The position numbers and the translations under genes were made by a program. Below are positions 30,280-39,295 of a stretch of 64,000 nucleotides of DNA, one piece after another. Within the stretch, counting starts at the first letter, position 1; every line of letters begins with the position of its first letter. Source of the stretch: Amycolatopsis sp. 2-15 (GTDB taxonomy: Bacteria; Actinomycetota; Actinomycetes; Mycobacteriales; Pseudonocardiaceae); NCBI RefSeq assembly GCF_030285625.1, contig NZ_CP127294.1, positions 6,418,001 to 6,482,000 on the forward strand, read 5' to 3'. The notes under the pieces are model-generated. The model did not search any database. It was not told the origin of the DNA and saw nothing but the letters and a program-made list of their open reading frames with translations.

Positions 30280-30470
30280 ATGGCGGAACGCAAGGTGCCG
30301 GCCGCGATCATCGGCCCCGGTGACGTCGGCACGGACCTGCTCGCGAGGAACTGGCGCAGCGCCGCGGCGTGCCGGCGCGCGAGATCCTCTGCCGCGTCGG
30401 CGGCCAGGAGGACATGATCACCGATATCGCGTTGCGGCTGCGGCGCAACGCGGCTCGGACCGATGAGCTC
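30280..30470 (+). pseudogene. Acetaldehyde dehydrogenase (acylating) 5' fragment and unidentified relic
   Basis: The frame opens with MAERKVPAAIIGPGDVGTDL, the NAD-binding start of MhpF/BphJ-type acylating acetaldehyde dehydrogenases, then degenerates within about 25 residues. A second frame shows EELAQRRGVPAREILCRVGG, then DMITDIALRLRRNAARTDEL, which looks protein-like but which I cannot assign. The real enzyme has about 300 residues, so this is a relic of a meta-cleavage operon once facing the IclR gene. Confidence 0.55.
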
Positions 30471-31065
30471 AGTGGTCGAACTCGTCCGCCCCGAGCACCA
30501 GCCGGACGCAGTGGCCCACGAGCCGTTCCCGGCTCACCCGCAGCGTGCCGTCGAGGTAGGCGATGAACACGTTGCTCAGCGCGCCGACCAGCCCGATCGA
30601 CACCAGTTGCCGGTCGGTCTCGTCACCGTGTGAGAGCTGTTCGCCGACGAGTGCCGCGAACGCCGGCAGCAGATGCAGGCCGCGGCGGGTCAGTGCGGGA
30701 TCGGTCAGGGGCGCGAGCAGCAGCACACGGCCCTGGCGCGGGTCGTCGACCATGAGAGCCACGAACGCTCGCACCGCGCGTTCCGCCCGCTGCCGTGGGC
30801 CGGGTGCGTCGCGGATCGCGTCGACCAGAGCCTGGCGCGCCCGCTCGCCGACGTGCTCGTACACGGCCGCGACAAGCTCCTCGCGGTCGGCGAAGCTCTC
30901 GTAGAAATAGCGCTCGGTCAGGTGGGCCTGGCGGCAGACCGCGCGCACGCTCACGGCCGCGGAGCCCTCGGTGCCGAGCAGGTCGAGGCCCGCGGCGACC
31001 AGCTGGTCCCGCCGCGCCGCCTTCCGATCGTCCAGCGTCGTGCCCGCCCACGTGCGGCCCGGCAT
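30469..31065 (-). CDS. TetR-family transcriptional regulator
   Basis: A 198-aa repressor with an N-terminal TetR helix-turn-helix (AVSVRAVCRQAHLTERYFYE near residues 38-57) and a ligand-binding C-terminal domain. The ATG at 31065 is chosen because GGGAG lies 5-6 bases before it; an in-frame GTG at 31071 is the alternative. It is divergent from the DUF2236-LLM-MFS-PLP operon, with a long inverted repeat between them, so it probably controls that operon and itself. Confidence 0.9.
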   Translation of the reverse strand: MPGRTWAGTTLDDRKAARRDQLVAAGLDLLGTEGSAAVSVRAVCRQAHLTERYFYESFADREELVAAVYEHVGERARQALVDAIRDAPGPRQRAERAVRAFVALMVDDPRQGRVLLLAPLTDPALTRRGLHLLPAFAALVGEQLSHGDETDRQLVSIGLVGALSNVFIAYLDGTLRVSRERLVGHCVRLVLGADEFDH

Positions 31066-31080
31066 ATCCACTCCCGTAGT

Positions 31081-31126
31081 TGACCACGCCTGTTGTCACA
31101 TCCTAACCTGACAACAGGCGTAGTCA
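31081..31126. promoter_or_regulatory. TetR operator between divergent genes
   Basis: Two 18-bp arms (31081-31098 and 31109-31126) are inverted copies with one mismatch around a 10-bp spacer; the inner 13 bp, ACGCCTGTTGTCA and TGACAACAGGCGT, match perfectly. It lies between the TetR start and the DUF2236 start. Confidence 0.8.
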
Positions 31127-31157
31127 GTTCATTGACGTCAGCGACAGGGGAGCCGCC

Positions 31158-32084
31158 ATGCCGGGGGAGGAACCCGAACCGCTCGGACCGGACTCGCTCA
31201 CGTGGCGCTACTTCGGCGACTGGCGCGGGCTGCTGATCGCCCTGTGGGCCGGGTCGATGCAGAACATGCACCCGGGTCTCGGCGCCGGCGTCGAGCAGCG
31301 CTCGCGGTTCTTCGAGGAACGCTGGCAACGGCTGTTCCGCTCGCTCTACCCGATCGGCGGCGTGGTCTACGACGGCCCGCGCGCCCACCGGACGGCGCTG
31401 GAGGTGCGCGGTTACCACAACCGCATCAAGGGCGTCGACGCGAAAGGCCGCCGCTACCACGCGCTGGATCCGGATACCTTCTACTGGGCGCACTCCACGT
31501 TCTTCGTCAGCACGATCCTCATCGCCGATCACTTCATGGGCGGCATCGGCGAAGAGGAGAAGCGCAGGTTGTTCGACGAACACGTGCGCTGGTGGCGCAT
31601 GTACGACCTGACGATGCGCCCGGTACCCGAGTCCTGGGAGGACTTCCGGCGGTACTGGAAGCACATGTGCGCCGAGGTGCTGGAGGACAACAAGGCCACG
31701 CGCGACGTCCTGGATCTGCGGGGCATCGCGAAACCGCCATTCCTGCCGTGGCTGCCCGACCTGCTGTGGCGGCCGGTCTCGACGGTGATCGCGCGACAGT
31801 TCGTCTGGCTCACGGTCGGGCTGTACGACCGGGAGATCCGCGAGCTGCTCGGCTTCACCTGGACCGCCCGCGACGAACGGCGCCACCGGTTCGTGGGTCG
31901 CGCGATCAACGCCGTGTTCTCCCTCGTCCCGCACGACCGCCGCTACCACCCGCGGGCGCGCGCCGGCTGGCGCCGGGCGAGGGGTGCGGTGGCCGCGGAC
32001 GCGCCCGTGGTCGAGACTCCACGGAGGAACCTGCCGCCCGTGGGGGAACGTGGCAAGCCGGAGCACTACTCGCCGAACATCTGA
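31158..32084 (+). CDS. DUF2236 oxygenase (MpaB/latex-clearing protein family)
   Basis: A 308-aa protein of the DUF2236 family, which includes b-type haem oxygenases such as latex-clearing protein and fungal MpaB. Family signs are YHNRIKGVDAKGRRYHALDP followed by FYWAHSTFFVSTI, with histidines and arginine expected to hold haem, and FTWTARDERRHR in the C-terminal third. The natural substrate is unknown. It is first in an operon with an F420-type oxidoreductase, a transporter and a PLP enzyme, preceded by AGGGGAG and a TetR operator. Confidence 0.85.
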   Translation: MPGEEPEPLGPDSLTWRYFGDWRGLLIALWAGSMQNMHPGLGAGVEQRSRFFEERWQRLFRSLYPIGGVVYDGPRAHRTALEVRGYHNRIKGVDAKGRRYHALDPDTFYWAHSTFFVSTILIADHFMGGIGEEEKRRLFDEHVRWWRMYDLTMRPVPESWEDFRRYWKHMCAEVLEDNKATRDVLDLRGIAKPPFLPWLPDLLWRPVSTVIARQFVWLTVGLYDREIRELLGFTWTARDERRHRFVGRAINAVFSLVPHDRRYHPRARAGWRRARGAVAADAPVVETPRRNLPPVGERGKPEHYSPNI

Positions 32085-32099
32085 CGCACGGAGGGCCGC

Positions 32100-33125
32100 A
32101 TGAAGCTGGGTTACCACCTCGGGTACTGGGGGAGCGGCCCAACACCGGGCGCGCTGGAGGCCGTGCTCGAGGCCGAGCGCCTCGGGTTCGACTCGGTGTG
32201 GTCGGCGGAGGCCTACGGCTCCGACGCGTTCACCCCGCTCGCCTGGGCCGGCGCGTCGACCCGCCGCGTGAAGCTCGGGACCAACATCGTGCAGATGTCC
32301 GCGCGCACGCCCACCGCCACGGCGATGACGGCGCTGACGCTCGACCACCTCTCGGGCGGCCGGTTCGTGCTCGGGCTCGGCGCGTCGGGCCCGCAGGTGG
32401 TGGAGGGCTGGTACGGCCAGCCGTACCCGAAGCCGCTCGCCCGCACGCGCGAGTACGTGGAGATCATCCGCCAGGTGCTGGCGCGCGAGGCGCCCGTGAC
32501 GTTGGACGGGCAGTTCTACCAGCTGCCGCTCAACGGCGGCGCGGGGCTGGGCAAGCCGCTCAAGCCGACCGTGCACCCGCTGCGCGCCGACCTCCCGATC
32601 TACCTCGCGGCCGAAGGCCCCAAGAACGTCGCGCTGTCGGCCGAGATCTGCGACGGCTGGCTGCCGCTGTTCTTCTCGCCCAAGGCCGACGCGTTCTACC
32701 GCAACGCCCTCGCCGAGGGGTTCGCCCGGCCGGGGGCCCGGCGCAAGCCCGAGGACTTCGAGGTGCCCGCGTCGGTGCCGGTGATCGTCCACGACGACGT
32801 GGAGGAGGCGGCCGGCTGGATCAAGCCGGCGCTCGCGTTGTACATCGGCGGCATGGGCGCCAAGGCCGTGAACTTCCACCACGACGTGTTCGCACGCCTG
32901 GGTTACGAGGAGGTGGCCGACAAGGTGCAGGAGCTCTATCTCGCCGGGCGCAAGGACGAAGCCGTCGCCGCGATCCCGACGTCGCTCGTGGAGGACACCT
33001 CGCTCGTCGGCCCGGCCGCGAAGATCCGCGAGGAGCTCGCTGCCTGGGAGGACACAGTGGTCACGACGCTGCTGCTGCGCGGCGACGCGGGATCGCTGAC
33101 GAAGGTGGCCGAAGCCCTGTCGTGA
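32100..33125 (+). CDS. LLM-class F420-dependent oxidoreductase
   Basis: A 341-aa luciferase-like TIM-barrel protein. The N-terminus LGYHLGYWG, the [20 protein letters not shown] stretch and [20 protein letters not shown] are typical of the F420-dependent subgroup (MSMEG-type). It would use reduced or oxidised F420 in a hydride transfer; the substrate is unknown. It starts 15 nt after the DUF2236 stop with GGAGGG upstream, so the two are co-expressed. Its stop overlaps a short downstream frame by GTGA. Confidence 0.9.
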   Translation: MKLGYHLGYWGSGPTPGALEAVLEAERLGFDSVWSAEAYGSDAFTPLAWAGASTRRVKLGTNIVQMSARTPTATAMTALTLDHLSGGRFVLGLGASGPQVVEGWYGQPYPKPLARTREYVEIIRQVLAREAPVTLDGQFYQLPLNGGAGLGKPLKPTVHPLRADLPIYLAAEGPKNVALSAEICDGWLPLFFSPKADAFYRNALAEGFARPGARRKPEDFEVPASVPVIVHDDVEEAAGWIKPALALYIGGMGAKAVNFHHDVFARLGYEEVADKVQELYLAGRKDEAVAAIPTSLVEDTSLVGPAAKIREELAAWEDTVVTTLLLRGDAGSLTKVAEALS

Positions 33126-33223
33126 GCAGGGCACGGGGCGAGGTCGGCCCGGTACGCGCGGTGCATTACGACGGTGGCACGATTCCCCCCGACCACTACC
33201 GGGGAACGGCGAAGATCCACTAG
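33122..33223 (+). CDS. Possible 33-aa peptide, unknown
   Basis: A short frame coupled by GTGA to the end of the LLM gene. It contains [20 protein letters not shown] and stops at 33223. I recognise no family. Placement and coupling favour translation, but length and the lack of its own ribosome site leave doubt; it may be a relic of a larger gene. Confidence 0.25.
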   Translation: MSRARGEVGPVRAVHYDGGTIPPDHYRGTAKIH

Positions 33224-33259
33224 GCATTGCGTTCGTCGGACCGCCCTCGAGGAGGACCC

Positions 33260-34579
33260 TTGGCGCCGCTGCCCCGCCGGACGCGTTTCCGTTACTCGCT
33301 CGGCTCGTTCGTCACCGGATCGTTCGGTACGGTGCCCGGACTGCTTCTCCTGCCCTACCTCACGGACACGATGGCGGTGCCCGCCGCCGCGGCCGGCGTG
33401 ATCGTGTTCGTGCCGAAGGCGTGGGACGTGGTGTTCAACCCGATCGCCGGCCGGCTGTCCGACGCCGACCTCGTGAGGACCGGCAGCCGCCGGCGGTTCC
33501 TGCTCGGCGGCGGCATCGGCGTCGCGATCCTGTTCGCGGCGTTGTTCGCGCACCCCGGGTTCGGCAAGCCCGCGATCGACGCGACGTACGTGGTGATCGT
33601 GTTCTTCCTGTGTGCCACCGCGTACGCGTTCTTCCAGGTGCCGTTCAACGCATTGCCGGCGGAGCTCACGGACTCGGCCGAGGAGCGCACGAAGCTCACC
33701 AGCGTGCGCATCGGCGTGCTGGCCGTGGCGATCCTCGTGTCCGGCGGCGCGGCCCCGGCGATCACCGACATCCTCGAAGGCGTGGCCGGTTACCGGGTGA
33801 TGGGCCTCGTGATGGCCGTGATCATCCTGCTCGCCACCCTGGGTGTCTACTTCGGTCTGCGCGGCGCGCCCGTCGGCTCGCTGCGGCCCAACGCCGTGAG
33901 CTTCAAGCAGCTGATCCGCACGATCGCGCAGTGGCGCCCGTTCTGCTGGCTGATGGGCTCGTACTTCATCCAGGCGCTGGGCATCGGCACGGTGCTCGCC
34001 GCGATCCCGTACTTCGCCGAGCACGTGCTGGGCGACCCGAGCTACCGCACGGTGCTGTTCGTGGGCTTCGTCGGCCCGGCGCTGATCACGATGCCGCTGT
34101 GGCCGCGGCTGGGCGAGCGCTGGGGCAAGCTCGTGGGCTTCCGCATCGCGACGGTCTCGTTCACCGTCGGGCTCCTCGGGATCCTCTTCGCCAGGGACAT
34201 CCCGTTCGCGATGACGATGGTGTTCGTGGCGCTCGCGGGCATCGGGTACGCGGGGATCTCCGTGTTCCCGCTCGCGATCCTGCCCGACCTCATCAGCGCC
34301 GAGGAGGAACGCACCGGCGAGACCCGCGCGGGCATCACGGCCGGCGTGTGGACGGCGTCGGAGACGCTGGGGCTGGCGCTCGGCCCGGGCCTGTTCGGGC
34401 TGGTGCTGCAGGCCGGCGGCTACGTGTCGAGCACCGACGCGACAGCCGCGCAGCCGTCCTCGGCGATCACGGCCATCACCGTGGGCTCCTCGGTGCTGCC
34501 CGCCGTGCTCATCGCGCTGGCGATCCCGCTGCTGCGCCGCAAGGTGCTCGAGCCGCGGCCGGTGGAGCCGCAGCGGTGA
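33260..34579 (+). CDS. GPH/MFS-type sugar-cation symporter-like permease
   Basis: A 439-aa membrane protein with about 12 helices of the glycoside-pentoside-hexuronide (MelB-like) branch of the major facilitator superfamily. Signs are AWDVVFNPIAGRLSD, LPAELTDSAEERTKLTSVRI and the matching second half (LPDLISAEEERTGETRAGI). TTG at 33260 is chosen because GGAGGA precedes it; an upstream in-frame TTG at 33227 lacks a ribosome site. It probably moves the substrate or product of the neighbouring enzymes. The stop overlaps the PLP gene by GTGA. Confidence 0.85.
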   Translation: MAPLPRRTRFRYSLGSFVTGSFGTVPGLLLLPYLTDTMAVPAAAAGVIVFVPKAWDVVFNPIAGRLSDADLVRTGSRRRFLLGGGIGVAILFAALFAHPGFGKPAIDATYVVIVFFLCATAYAFFQVPFNALPAELTDSAEERTKLTSVRIGVLAVAILVSGGAAPAITDILEGVAGYRVMGLVMAVIILLATLGVYFGLRGAPVGSLRPNAVSFKQLIRTIAQWRPFCWLMGSYFIQALGIGTVLAAIPYFAEHVLGDPSYRTVLFVGFVGPALITMPLWPRLGERWGKLVGFRIATVSFTVGLLGILFARDIPFAMTMVFVALAGIGYAGISVFPLAILPDLISAEEERTGETRAGITAGVWTASETLGLALGPGLFGLVLQAGGYVSSTDATAAQPSSAITAITVGSSVLPAVLIALAIPLLRRKVLEPRPVEPQR

Positions 34580-35994
34580 CCGACATCCTGGCCGAGCTGC
34601 GGCAGCTGCGCGCGGGCGACCTGCCGACGCACGGCGGGCACACGCTCGCCTACGTCTACGACAGCGGTCTGTCCGAAGTGGACGAGATCGCGGCGGCCGC
34701 CCACGCGCTCGCGTCGTCGGCCAACGGCCTCGACCCCACGGCTTTCCCGAGCCTGCTGCGCCTGGAGAACGACCTCGTCGGCCGCGCGGCCGGGCTCCTG
34801 GGCGGCTCTGCCGGAACCGTCGGCACGGTGACGTCCGGCGGTACGGAGTCGTGCCTGCTCGCGGTGCTGGCCGCGCGGGACGCCCGGCCGGGGATCACCG
34901 CGCCGAGCATCGTGCTGCCCGACACCGCGCACGCCGCGTTCCACAAGGCGGCACACCTGTTCGGGCTGCGCAAGATCGTGGTGCCGGTGGACGCGGAGAC
35001 CTTCCGCGCGGTGCCGGACGCCATGGCCGCGGCGATCGACGAGTCCACGGTGCTCGTGGTGGCGAGCGCGCCTTCGTATGCCCACGGCGTGGTCGACCCG
35101 ATCCCGGAGATCGCGGCCGCCGCGCCCGCCCGCGGTGTGCGCATGCACGTGGACGCGTGCATCGGCGGCTGGGTGCTGCCGTACTTCGCGAAGCTCGGCG
35201 CGGACGTGTCGCCGTTCGACTTCCGCGTACCGGGCGTCACGAGCATGTCCGTGGACCTGCACAAGTACGCCTACTGCGCGAAGGGCGTTTCCGTGCTGCT
35301 GCACGCGAACGCCGAGCTGCGCCGCACGCACTACTTCGCGAGCGCGGCCTGGCCGGGCTACACGATGCTCAACCCGACGCTGCAGAGCACGCGCTCGGGC
35401 GGTCCGCTGGCCGCCGCGTGGGCCGTGGTGAACCACCTCGGCGAGGACGGCTACCTGCGCCTCGCGGAGGTGACGCGCGAGGCCGTCACCCGCATCCGCG
35501 CGGGCGTCGAGAACCAGCCGGGCCTGCGGATCCTGGGTGACCCGGATTCCACACTGATCGCCTTCACCAAGACTGGCACGGCGGACGACGGGTTCGACCT
35601 GTTCACGGTCGCGGACGAGATGAAGGTGCGCGGCTGGTACGTGCAGCCGCAGTTCGCCCACGGCGGCTCGCCGCTGAACCTGCACCTCACGATCACGGCC
35701 GCGAACCACGGCAGCGAGACCGAGTTCCTCGCGGACCTGACCGCCTCGGTCACCGCGGCACGCGAAGCCGGCCCGACGTCGGTGGACCCGGCCGTGGCCG
35801 CGTTCGTGGCGGCCCTGGACCCGGAAACCCTGACGGCGGACCAGTTCGCGGGCCTGCTCACCGCCGCCGGCCTCGTCGGCGACGCCGGCCTGCCCGAACG
35901 GATGGCGCCGATCAACGCCCTGCTGGCCACCGCGCCGGAACCCCTGCGGGAGCGGCTGCTACTGGAGTTCCTGGGCGCGCTCTACACACCCTGA
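34576..35994 (+). CDS. PLP-dependent decarboxylase / sphingosine-1-phosphate lyase-like
   Basis: A 472-aa group II decarboxylase-fold enzyme. TVTSGGTESCLLAVLAARDA binds the cofactor phosphate, HVDACIGGW carries the PLP-contacting Asp, and SVDLHKYAYCAKG holds the Schiff-base Lys. The sequence is closest in pattern to S1P lyases and actinobacterial aspartate/tyrosine decarboxylase-like proteins. The substrate is unknown. The last 80 residues form an extra helical tail. It is the last gene of the TetR-controlled operon and is followed by a perfect palindrome. Confidence 0.85.
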   Translation: MTDILAELRQLRAGDLPTHGGHTLAYVYDSGLSEVDEIAAAAHALASSANGLDPTAFPSLLRLENDLVGRAAGLLGGSAGTVGTVTSGGTESCLLAVLAARDARPGITAPSIVLPDTAHAAFHKAAHLFGLRKIVVPVDAETFRAVPDAMAAAIDESTVLVVASAPSYAHGVVDPIPEIAAAAPARGVRMHVDACIGGWVLPYFAKLGADVSPFDFRVPGVTSMSVDLHKYAYCAKGVSVLLHANAELRRTHYFASAAWPGYTMLNPTLQSTRSGGPLAAAWAVVNHLGEDGYLRLAEVTREAVTRIRAGVENQPGLRILGDPDSTLIAFTKTGTADDGFDLFTVADEMKVRGWYVQPQFAHGGSPLNLHLTITAANHGSETEFLADLTASVTAAREAGPTSVDPAVAAFVAALDPETLTADQFAGLLTAAGLVGDAGLPERMAPINALLATAPEPLRERLLLEFLGALYTP

Positions 35995-36008
35995 CCCGAC
36001 CGCGCCGA

Positions 36009-36080
36009 CGTGGCGTTCGGTGCGCCCAGCGCACCCCATGCGGCGTTGGGTGCGTTCAACGCACCCAACGCCGCATGGGG
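36009..36080. repeat. Palindromic interspersed repeat, locus 2 (perfect 23-bp arms)
   Basis: Arms at 36034-36056 (CCCCATGCGGCGTTGGGTGC, then GTT) and 36058-36080 are exact reverse complements around a single C. A partial unit with its own hairpin (GGTGCG-CGCACC, 36019-36035) precedes it. The repeat shares the GCGGCGTT core with 12807-12885. It sits between two convergent stop codons and may end transcription from both sides. Confidence 0.85.
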
Positions 36081-36090
36081 GCGCCGGAGC

Positions 36091-36363
36091 TCACTGGTTG
36101 CGCGAAGCCAGCCCGGCCGGCGCGGACGCCAGCGCGGTGTGGATCGCGTCGGCGAGGGCGAGTGCGTCCTCTTCGGTCAGTTCCAGTGCGACGCGCGCGG
36201 CGGGGCCCATCGCCGGGTTGCGGAAGTCGATGTTCACGGTGTGGGCGAAGCGGGCGTGCGTCGGGTGGTCGACGTACACGGTGGCTTCGTTGACGCTGTG
36301 CCAGCCGGTCGCGCTCTTGCCGCTGCCCTCCACGGCGAACTTCTCGGTGAGGTAGGTGCACAT
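36091..36363 (-). CDS. DUF6295-family small protein
   Basis: A 90-aa protein beginning MCTYLTEKFAVEGSGKSATG, with ATVYVDHPTHARFAHTVNID and a final helical stretch. The MCTYLTEK start and the conserved HxxNIDFxNPA segment mark an actinobacterial family of unknown function (DUF6295). It lies 20 nt after the dienelactone hydrolase gene, last in the MarR operon. It ends 10 nt from the perfect palindrome. Confidence 0.78.
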   Translation of the reverse strand: MCTYLTEKFAVEGSGKSATGWHSVNEATVYVDHPTHARFAHTVNIDFRNPAMGPAARVALELTEEDALALADAIHTALASAPAGLASRNQ

Positions 36364-36383
36364 GGGAAAGGTCCTTCCGGGGA

Positions 36384-37127
36384 TCAGGCCGCGAGGTGCC
36401 GGCCGTAGAAGTCGAGGATCTTGGCCCAGCCGTCCACGGCGGCCTCGGGCCGGTAGCTCGGGCGGTCGACGGCGAAGAAGGCGTGGCCGGCACCTTCGTA
36501 AGTGTGGAACTCGTGCTCCTTGCCGAGGCGGTCGAGCTCGGCGGCGAGCTTCGCGGTCTCCTCGGGCCCGGGGTACTGGTCGTCGGCGCCGAAGAGGCCG
36601 AGCAGCGGGGCCGACAGCTGCGGCGCGAGGCCCAGCAACGGCTTCATCGACGCGGGCATGCCGGCCGGCGGCTCGTTGACCACGAACGCGCCGTAGCAGT
36701 CCACGGCCGCGTCGACCTGGGTAGAGCACGCGACGAGGAACGTCTGGCGGCCGCCGGAGCAGTGGCCGATGACGCCGATCTTGCCGTTGGCGCCGTCCAG
36801 GGCCTTGAGGTACGCGGCCGCGCCTTCGACGTCGCCGACCAGGCGCTCGTCGGGCACGCCGCCGTTGGCGCGGACAGTCGCGGCCGCGTCGTCCGGGGCC
36901 GCGCCCGGCGCCTCGCGCGAGTACAGGTTCGGGCACAGCGCCGCGAAACCCTCGGCGGCGAAGCGGCGCACGATCTCCTTGGTGGCCGGGTCGTAGCCGG
37001 GCATGTGGTGGATCACCACGACGCCGCCGCGCGGAGCGGGGTCGAGCGGGCGCGCCAGGTACGCCTCGATCTCGTCACCGCCGTGGCCGGTGATCGTGAC
37101 GGTGCCCGCGGTGAGCGTGTCGTTCAT
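36384..37127 (-). CDS. Dienelactone hydrolase-family protein
   Basis: A 247-aa alpha/beta hydrolase. The nucleophile motif GHCSGG has Cys in place of the usual Ser, as in classical dienelactone hydrolases; the acid (FGADDQYPG) and His (GAGHAFF) follow in order. Such enzymes open lactones from aromatic degradation or act as general carboxyl-esterases. Its ATG overlaps the stop of the MFS gene by ATGA. With MarR and an exporter upstream, it probably belongs to a detoxification operon. Confidence 0.88.
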   Translation of the reverse strand: MNDTLTAGTVTITGHGGDEIEAYLARPLDPAPRGGVVVIHHMPGYDPATKEIVRRFAAEGFAALCPNLYSREAPGAAPDDAAATVRANGGVPDERLVGDVEGAAAYLKALDGANGKIGVIGHCSGGRQTFLVACSTQVDAAVDCYGAFVVNEPPAGMPASMKPLLGLAPQLSAPLLGLFGADDQYPGPEETAKLAAELDRLGKEHEFHTYEGAGHAFFAVDRPSYRPEAAVDGWAKILDFYGRHLAA

Positions 37128-38851
37128 CCGTTCTCCTTGTCCGGGGTGCTGCGTTGCTCGCCCGCGCGCGCGGCGAGGTCAGGGTGGAAGTAGCGCTTGC
37201 CGCGCGACACCGAGGCGAGGCCCGCGACGAGCGCCATCACGGCGGCCGCCGTGAACACGGTGACCAGCCCGTTGTGGAACGGGCCGGAGATGAGCTGCGG
37301 GAAGAACTCCTTGCCGGTCAGCGCCGCCGAGTCGCTCGGCGACAGTCCGGAAAGGACACCCGGGCCGAGCAGGTGCGCCACCGGGTTGCTGCCGAGGAAC
37401 GCCGCGAACAGCGTGCTCACGGGCGGCAATTGGGCAACGTTCGCCGCGACGTCGGCGGGCACGCCGTGGGCCTGCAGCCCGCCGGTGAGCGTGGCGGGCA
37501 GCGAACCGGCCAGCCCCGCGATCATCAGGGAGAAGAACACGCCGATCGACAGCGCCGTGCCGGAGTTCTGGAACGTCGAGCGCATGCCGGAGGCCACCCC
37601 GCGCTGGTGGTCGGGGACGCTGCTCATGATCGCCGAGGTGTTGGGCGCGGAGAACATGCCCTGCCCGATCCCGCTGAGCACCAGCAGCGCCGCGAACGCG
37701 GGATAGGAGAAGTCCACGGGCAGTGCCAGCAGGCCGAGGAACGCAGCGGCGACGAGCACGAGCCCGCCGGTCGAGAACAGCCGCGCGCCGAAGCGGTCGG
37801 ACAGGTACCCCGACACCGGGCCCGCGATGAGGAATCCGACGGTCAGTGGCAGCAGGTAGATCCCGGCCCACAGCGGCGTTCTCTCGTACTCGTAGCCGTG
37901 CAGGGGCAGCCAGATGCCCTGCAGCCAGATGATGAGCATGAACTGCATGCCGCCGCGCGCGATCGCCGTGAGCAGCGCCGCGAGGTTGCCCGCGCTGAAC
38001 GCCCGGATCCGGAACAGCGAGAGCTTGAACATCGGGTCCTTCACCCGGGACTCGATCACCCCGAACACCACGAGCAGAAGCACCCCGGAGCCGATGCCGC
38101 CGAGCACCCACGGGTTGCCCCAGCCGGTGGGCGCATCGCCGTAGGGCTGGATGCCGTAGGTGATCGCGGCGAGCAGCACGCCGGTGCCCAGCGCGAAGGT
38201 GACGTTGCCGCCCCAGTCGACCCGCGCCCGTCGCGGCTTGCCGATCTCGCGCAGGCTGCGGATCGACCACACGGTGCCGAGGATGCCGAACGGCACGCTC
38301 ACCCAGAACACCGCGCGCCAGTCGATCTCGGCGAGCAGACCGCCCACGACGAGGCCGAGGAACTGCCCGGCCAGCGCAGTGATCTGGTTGATGCCCAGCG
38401 CCATGCCGCGCTGCTCGCGCGGGAACGCGTCGGTGAGGATCGCGGCCGAGTTGGCCGTGAGCATCGACCCGCCGACGGCTTGGACGATGCGCCAGCCGAT
38501 CAGCCACAGTGCGCCCTGGCCGCCGTGGAACGGGTCGAACGAGAGCGCCACCGAGGCGACGCTGAAGATCACGAACCCGACGTTGTACATCTTCACGCGG
38601 CCGAACATGTCGCCGAGCCGCCCGAGCGTGACCACGAGGACCGCGGACACCAGCAGGTAGCCCAGGATCATCCAGAGCAGGTAGCCGATGTTGGCCGGCG
38701 CGAGCGGGTCGAGCCCGATGCCGCGGAAGATGGCGGGCAGCGAGATGATCACGATCGACCCGTCGAGGGTCGACATGAGCACGCCGAGGGTGGTGTTGGA
38801 GAGGGCGACCCACTTGTATCGGTCGCCGCGGCTGGTGGCCGTGGTCGTCAC
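37124..38851 (-). CDS. MFS multidrug exporter, DHA2 (14-helix) type
   Basis: A 575-aa transporter. The N-terminal stretch VLMSTLDGSIVIISLPAIFR is motif D1 of DHA2 exporters, and VTLGRLGDMFGRVKMYNVGF is motif A; motif C-like glycines are in IGQGMFSAPNTSAIMSSVP. A loop of about 60 residues lies between the last helices. GTG start and stop overlap the adjoining genes by four bases on each side, so MarR, exporter and hydrolase form one coupled unit. It probably expels aromatic or antibiotic compounds sensed by MarR. Confidence 0.92.
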   Translation of the reverse strand: MTTTATSRGDRYKWVALSNTTLGVLMSTLDGSIVIISLPAIFRGIGLDPLAPANIGYLLWMILGYLLVSAVLVVTLGRLGDMFGRVKMYNVGFVIFSVASVALSFDPFHGGQGALWLIGWRIVQAVGGSMLTANSAAILTDAFPREQRGMALGINQITALAGQFLGLVVGGLLAEIDWRAVFWVSVPFGILGTVWSIRSLREIGKPRRARVDWGGNVTFALGTGVLLAAITYGIQPYGDAPTGWGNPWVLGGIGSGVLLLVVFGVIESRVKDPMFKLSLFRIRAFSAGNLAALLTAIARGGMQFMLIIWLQGIWLPLHGYEYERTPLWAGIYLLPLTVGFLIAGPVSGYLSDRFGARLFSTGGLVLVAAAFLGLLALPVDFSYPAFAALLVLSGIGQGMFSAPNTSAIMSSVPDHQRGVASGMRSTFQNSGTALSIGVFFSLMIAGLAGSLPATLTGGLQAHGVPADVAANVAQLPPVSTLFAAFLGSNPVAHLLGPGVLSGLSPSDSAALTGKEFFPQLISGPFHNGLVTVFTAAAVMALVAGLASVSRGKRYFHPDLAARAGEQRSTPDKENG

Positions 38852-39291
38852 AGTTCGTCCGCCAGGCGTTCGAGCAACGGGATCACCTCGAGCAGTCGGC
38901 GGCGCTCCTCGGCAGTGAAGCCGCCGGCCAGGGCCTGGGCGACGCGCTGGGTGCTGAGGGAACGCCGGTCGGTCAGGAGTTTGCGGCCGGTCGCGGTCAC
39001 GGACATCAGGACGCGGCGGCCGTCGGCGGCGTCGGGGCTGCGGCTGACGAGCCCGCGTTCGACGAGCCCGGCCAGGGTCACCCCCATGGCCTGCGGCTTC
39101 ACCCGCTCCTGCTCGGCCAGGTAGCCGGGCGTCGAGGGCCCGTCGCGGTCGAGCCGTGAGAGCACGGAGCTCTCCGAGAGCGTGGCCTCGCCGGCCACGT
39201 AGCCCTGCCGCATCCGCCGCACGAGCCGCCCGAGCGCGACCCTCAGGTCGGCAGCGGCCTCCACGAGATCCTTGGTGATCCGATCCGGCAC
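38848..39291 (-). CDS. MarR-family transcriptional regulator
   Basis: A 147-aa winged-helix regulator. The recognition region runs through TPGYLAEQERVKPQAMGVTL, followed by the wing DAADGRRVLMSVTATG. The start is uncertain: GTG at 39291 or TTG at 39300, neither with a strong ribosome site, and both inside the operator region. It leads the operon for the MFS exporter, hydrolase and DUF6295 protein, and probably represses it until a phenolic or drug ligand binds. Confidence 0.9.
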   Translation of the reverse strand: MPDRITKDLVEAAADLRVALGRLVRRMRQGYVAGEATLSESSVLSRLDRDGPSTPGYLAEQERVKPQAMGVTLAGLVERGLVSRSPDAADGRRVLMSVTATGRKLLTDRRSLSTQRVAQALAGGFTAEERRRLLEVIPLLERLADEL

Positions 39292-39295
39292 ATTA

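Noticed and set aside
37154..39124. A 656-aa plus-strand frame opposite the MFS gene
   Set aside because: His/Arg/Gln-rich shadow of a clear DHA2 exporter.
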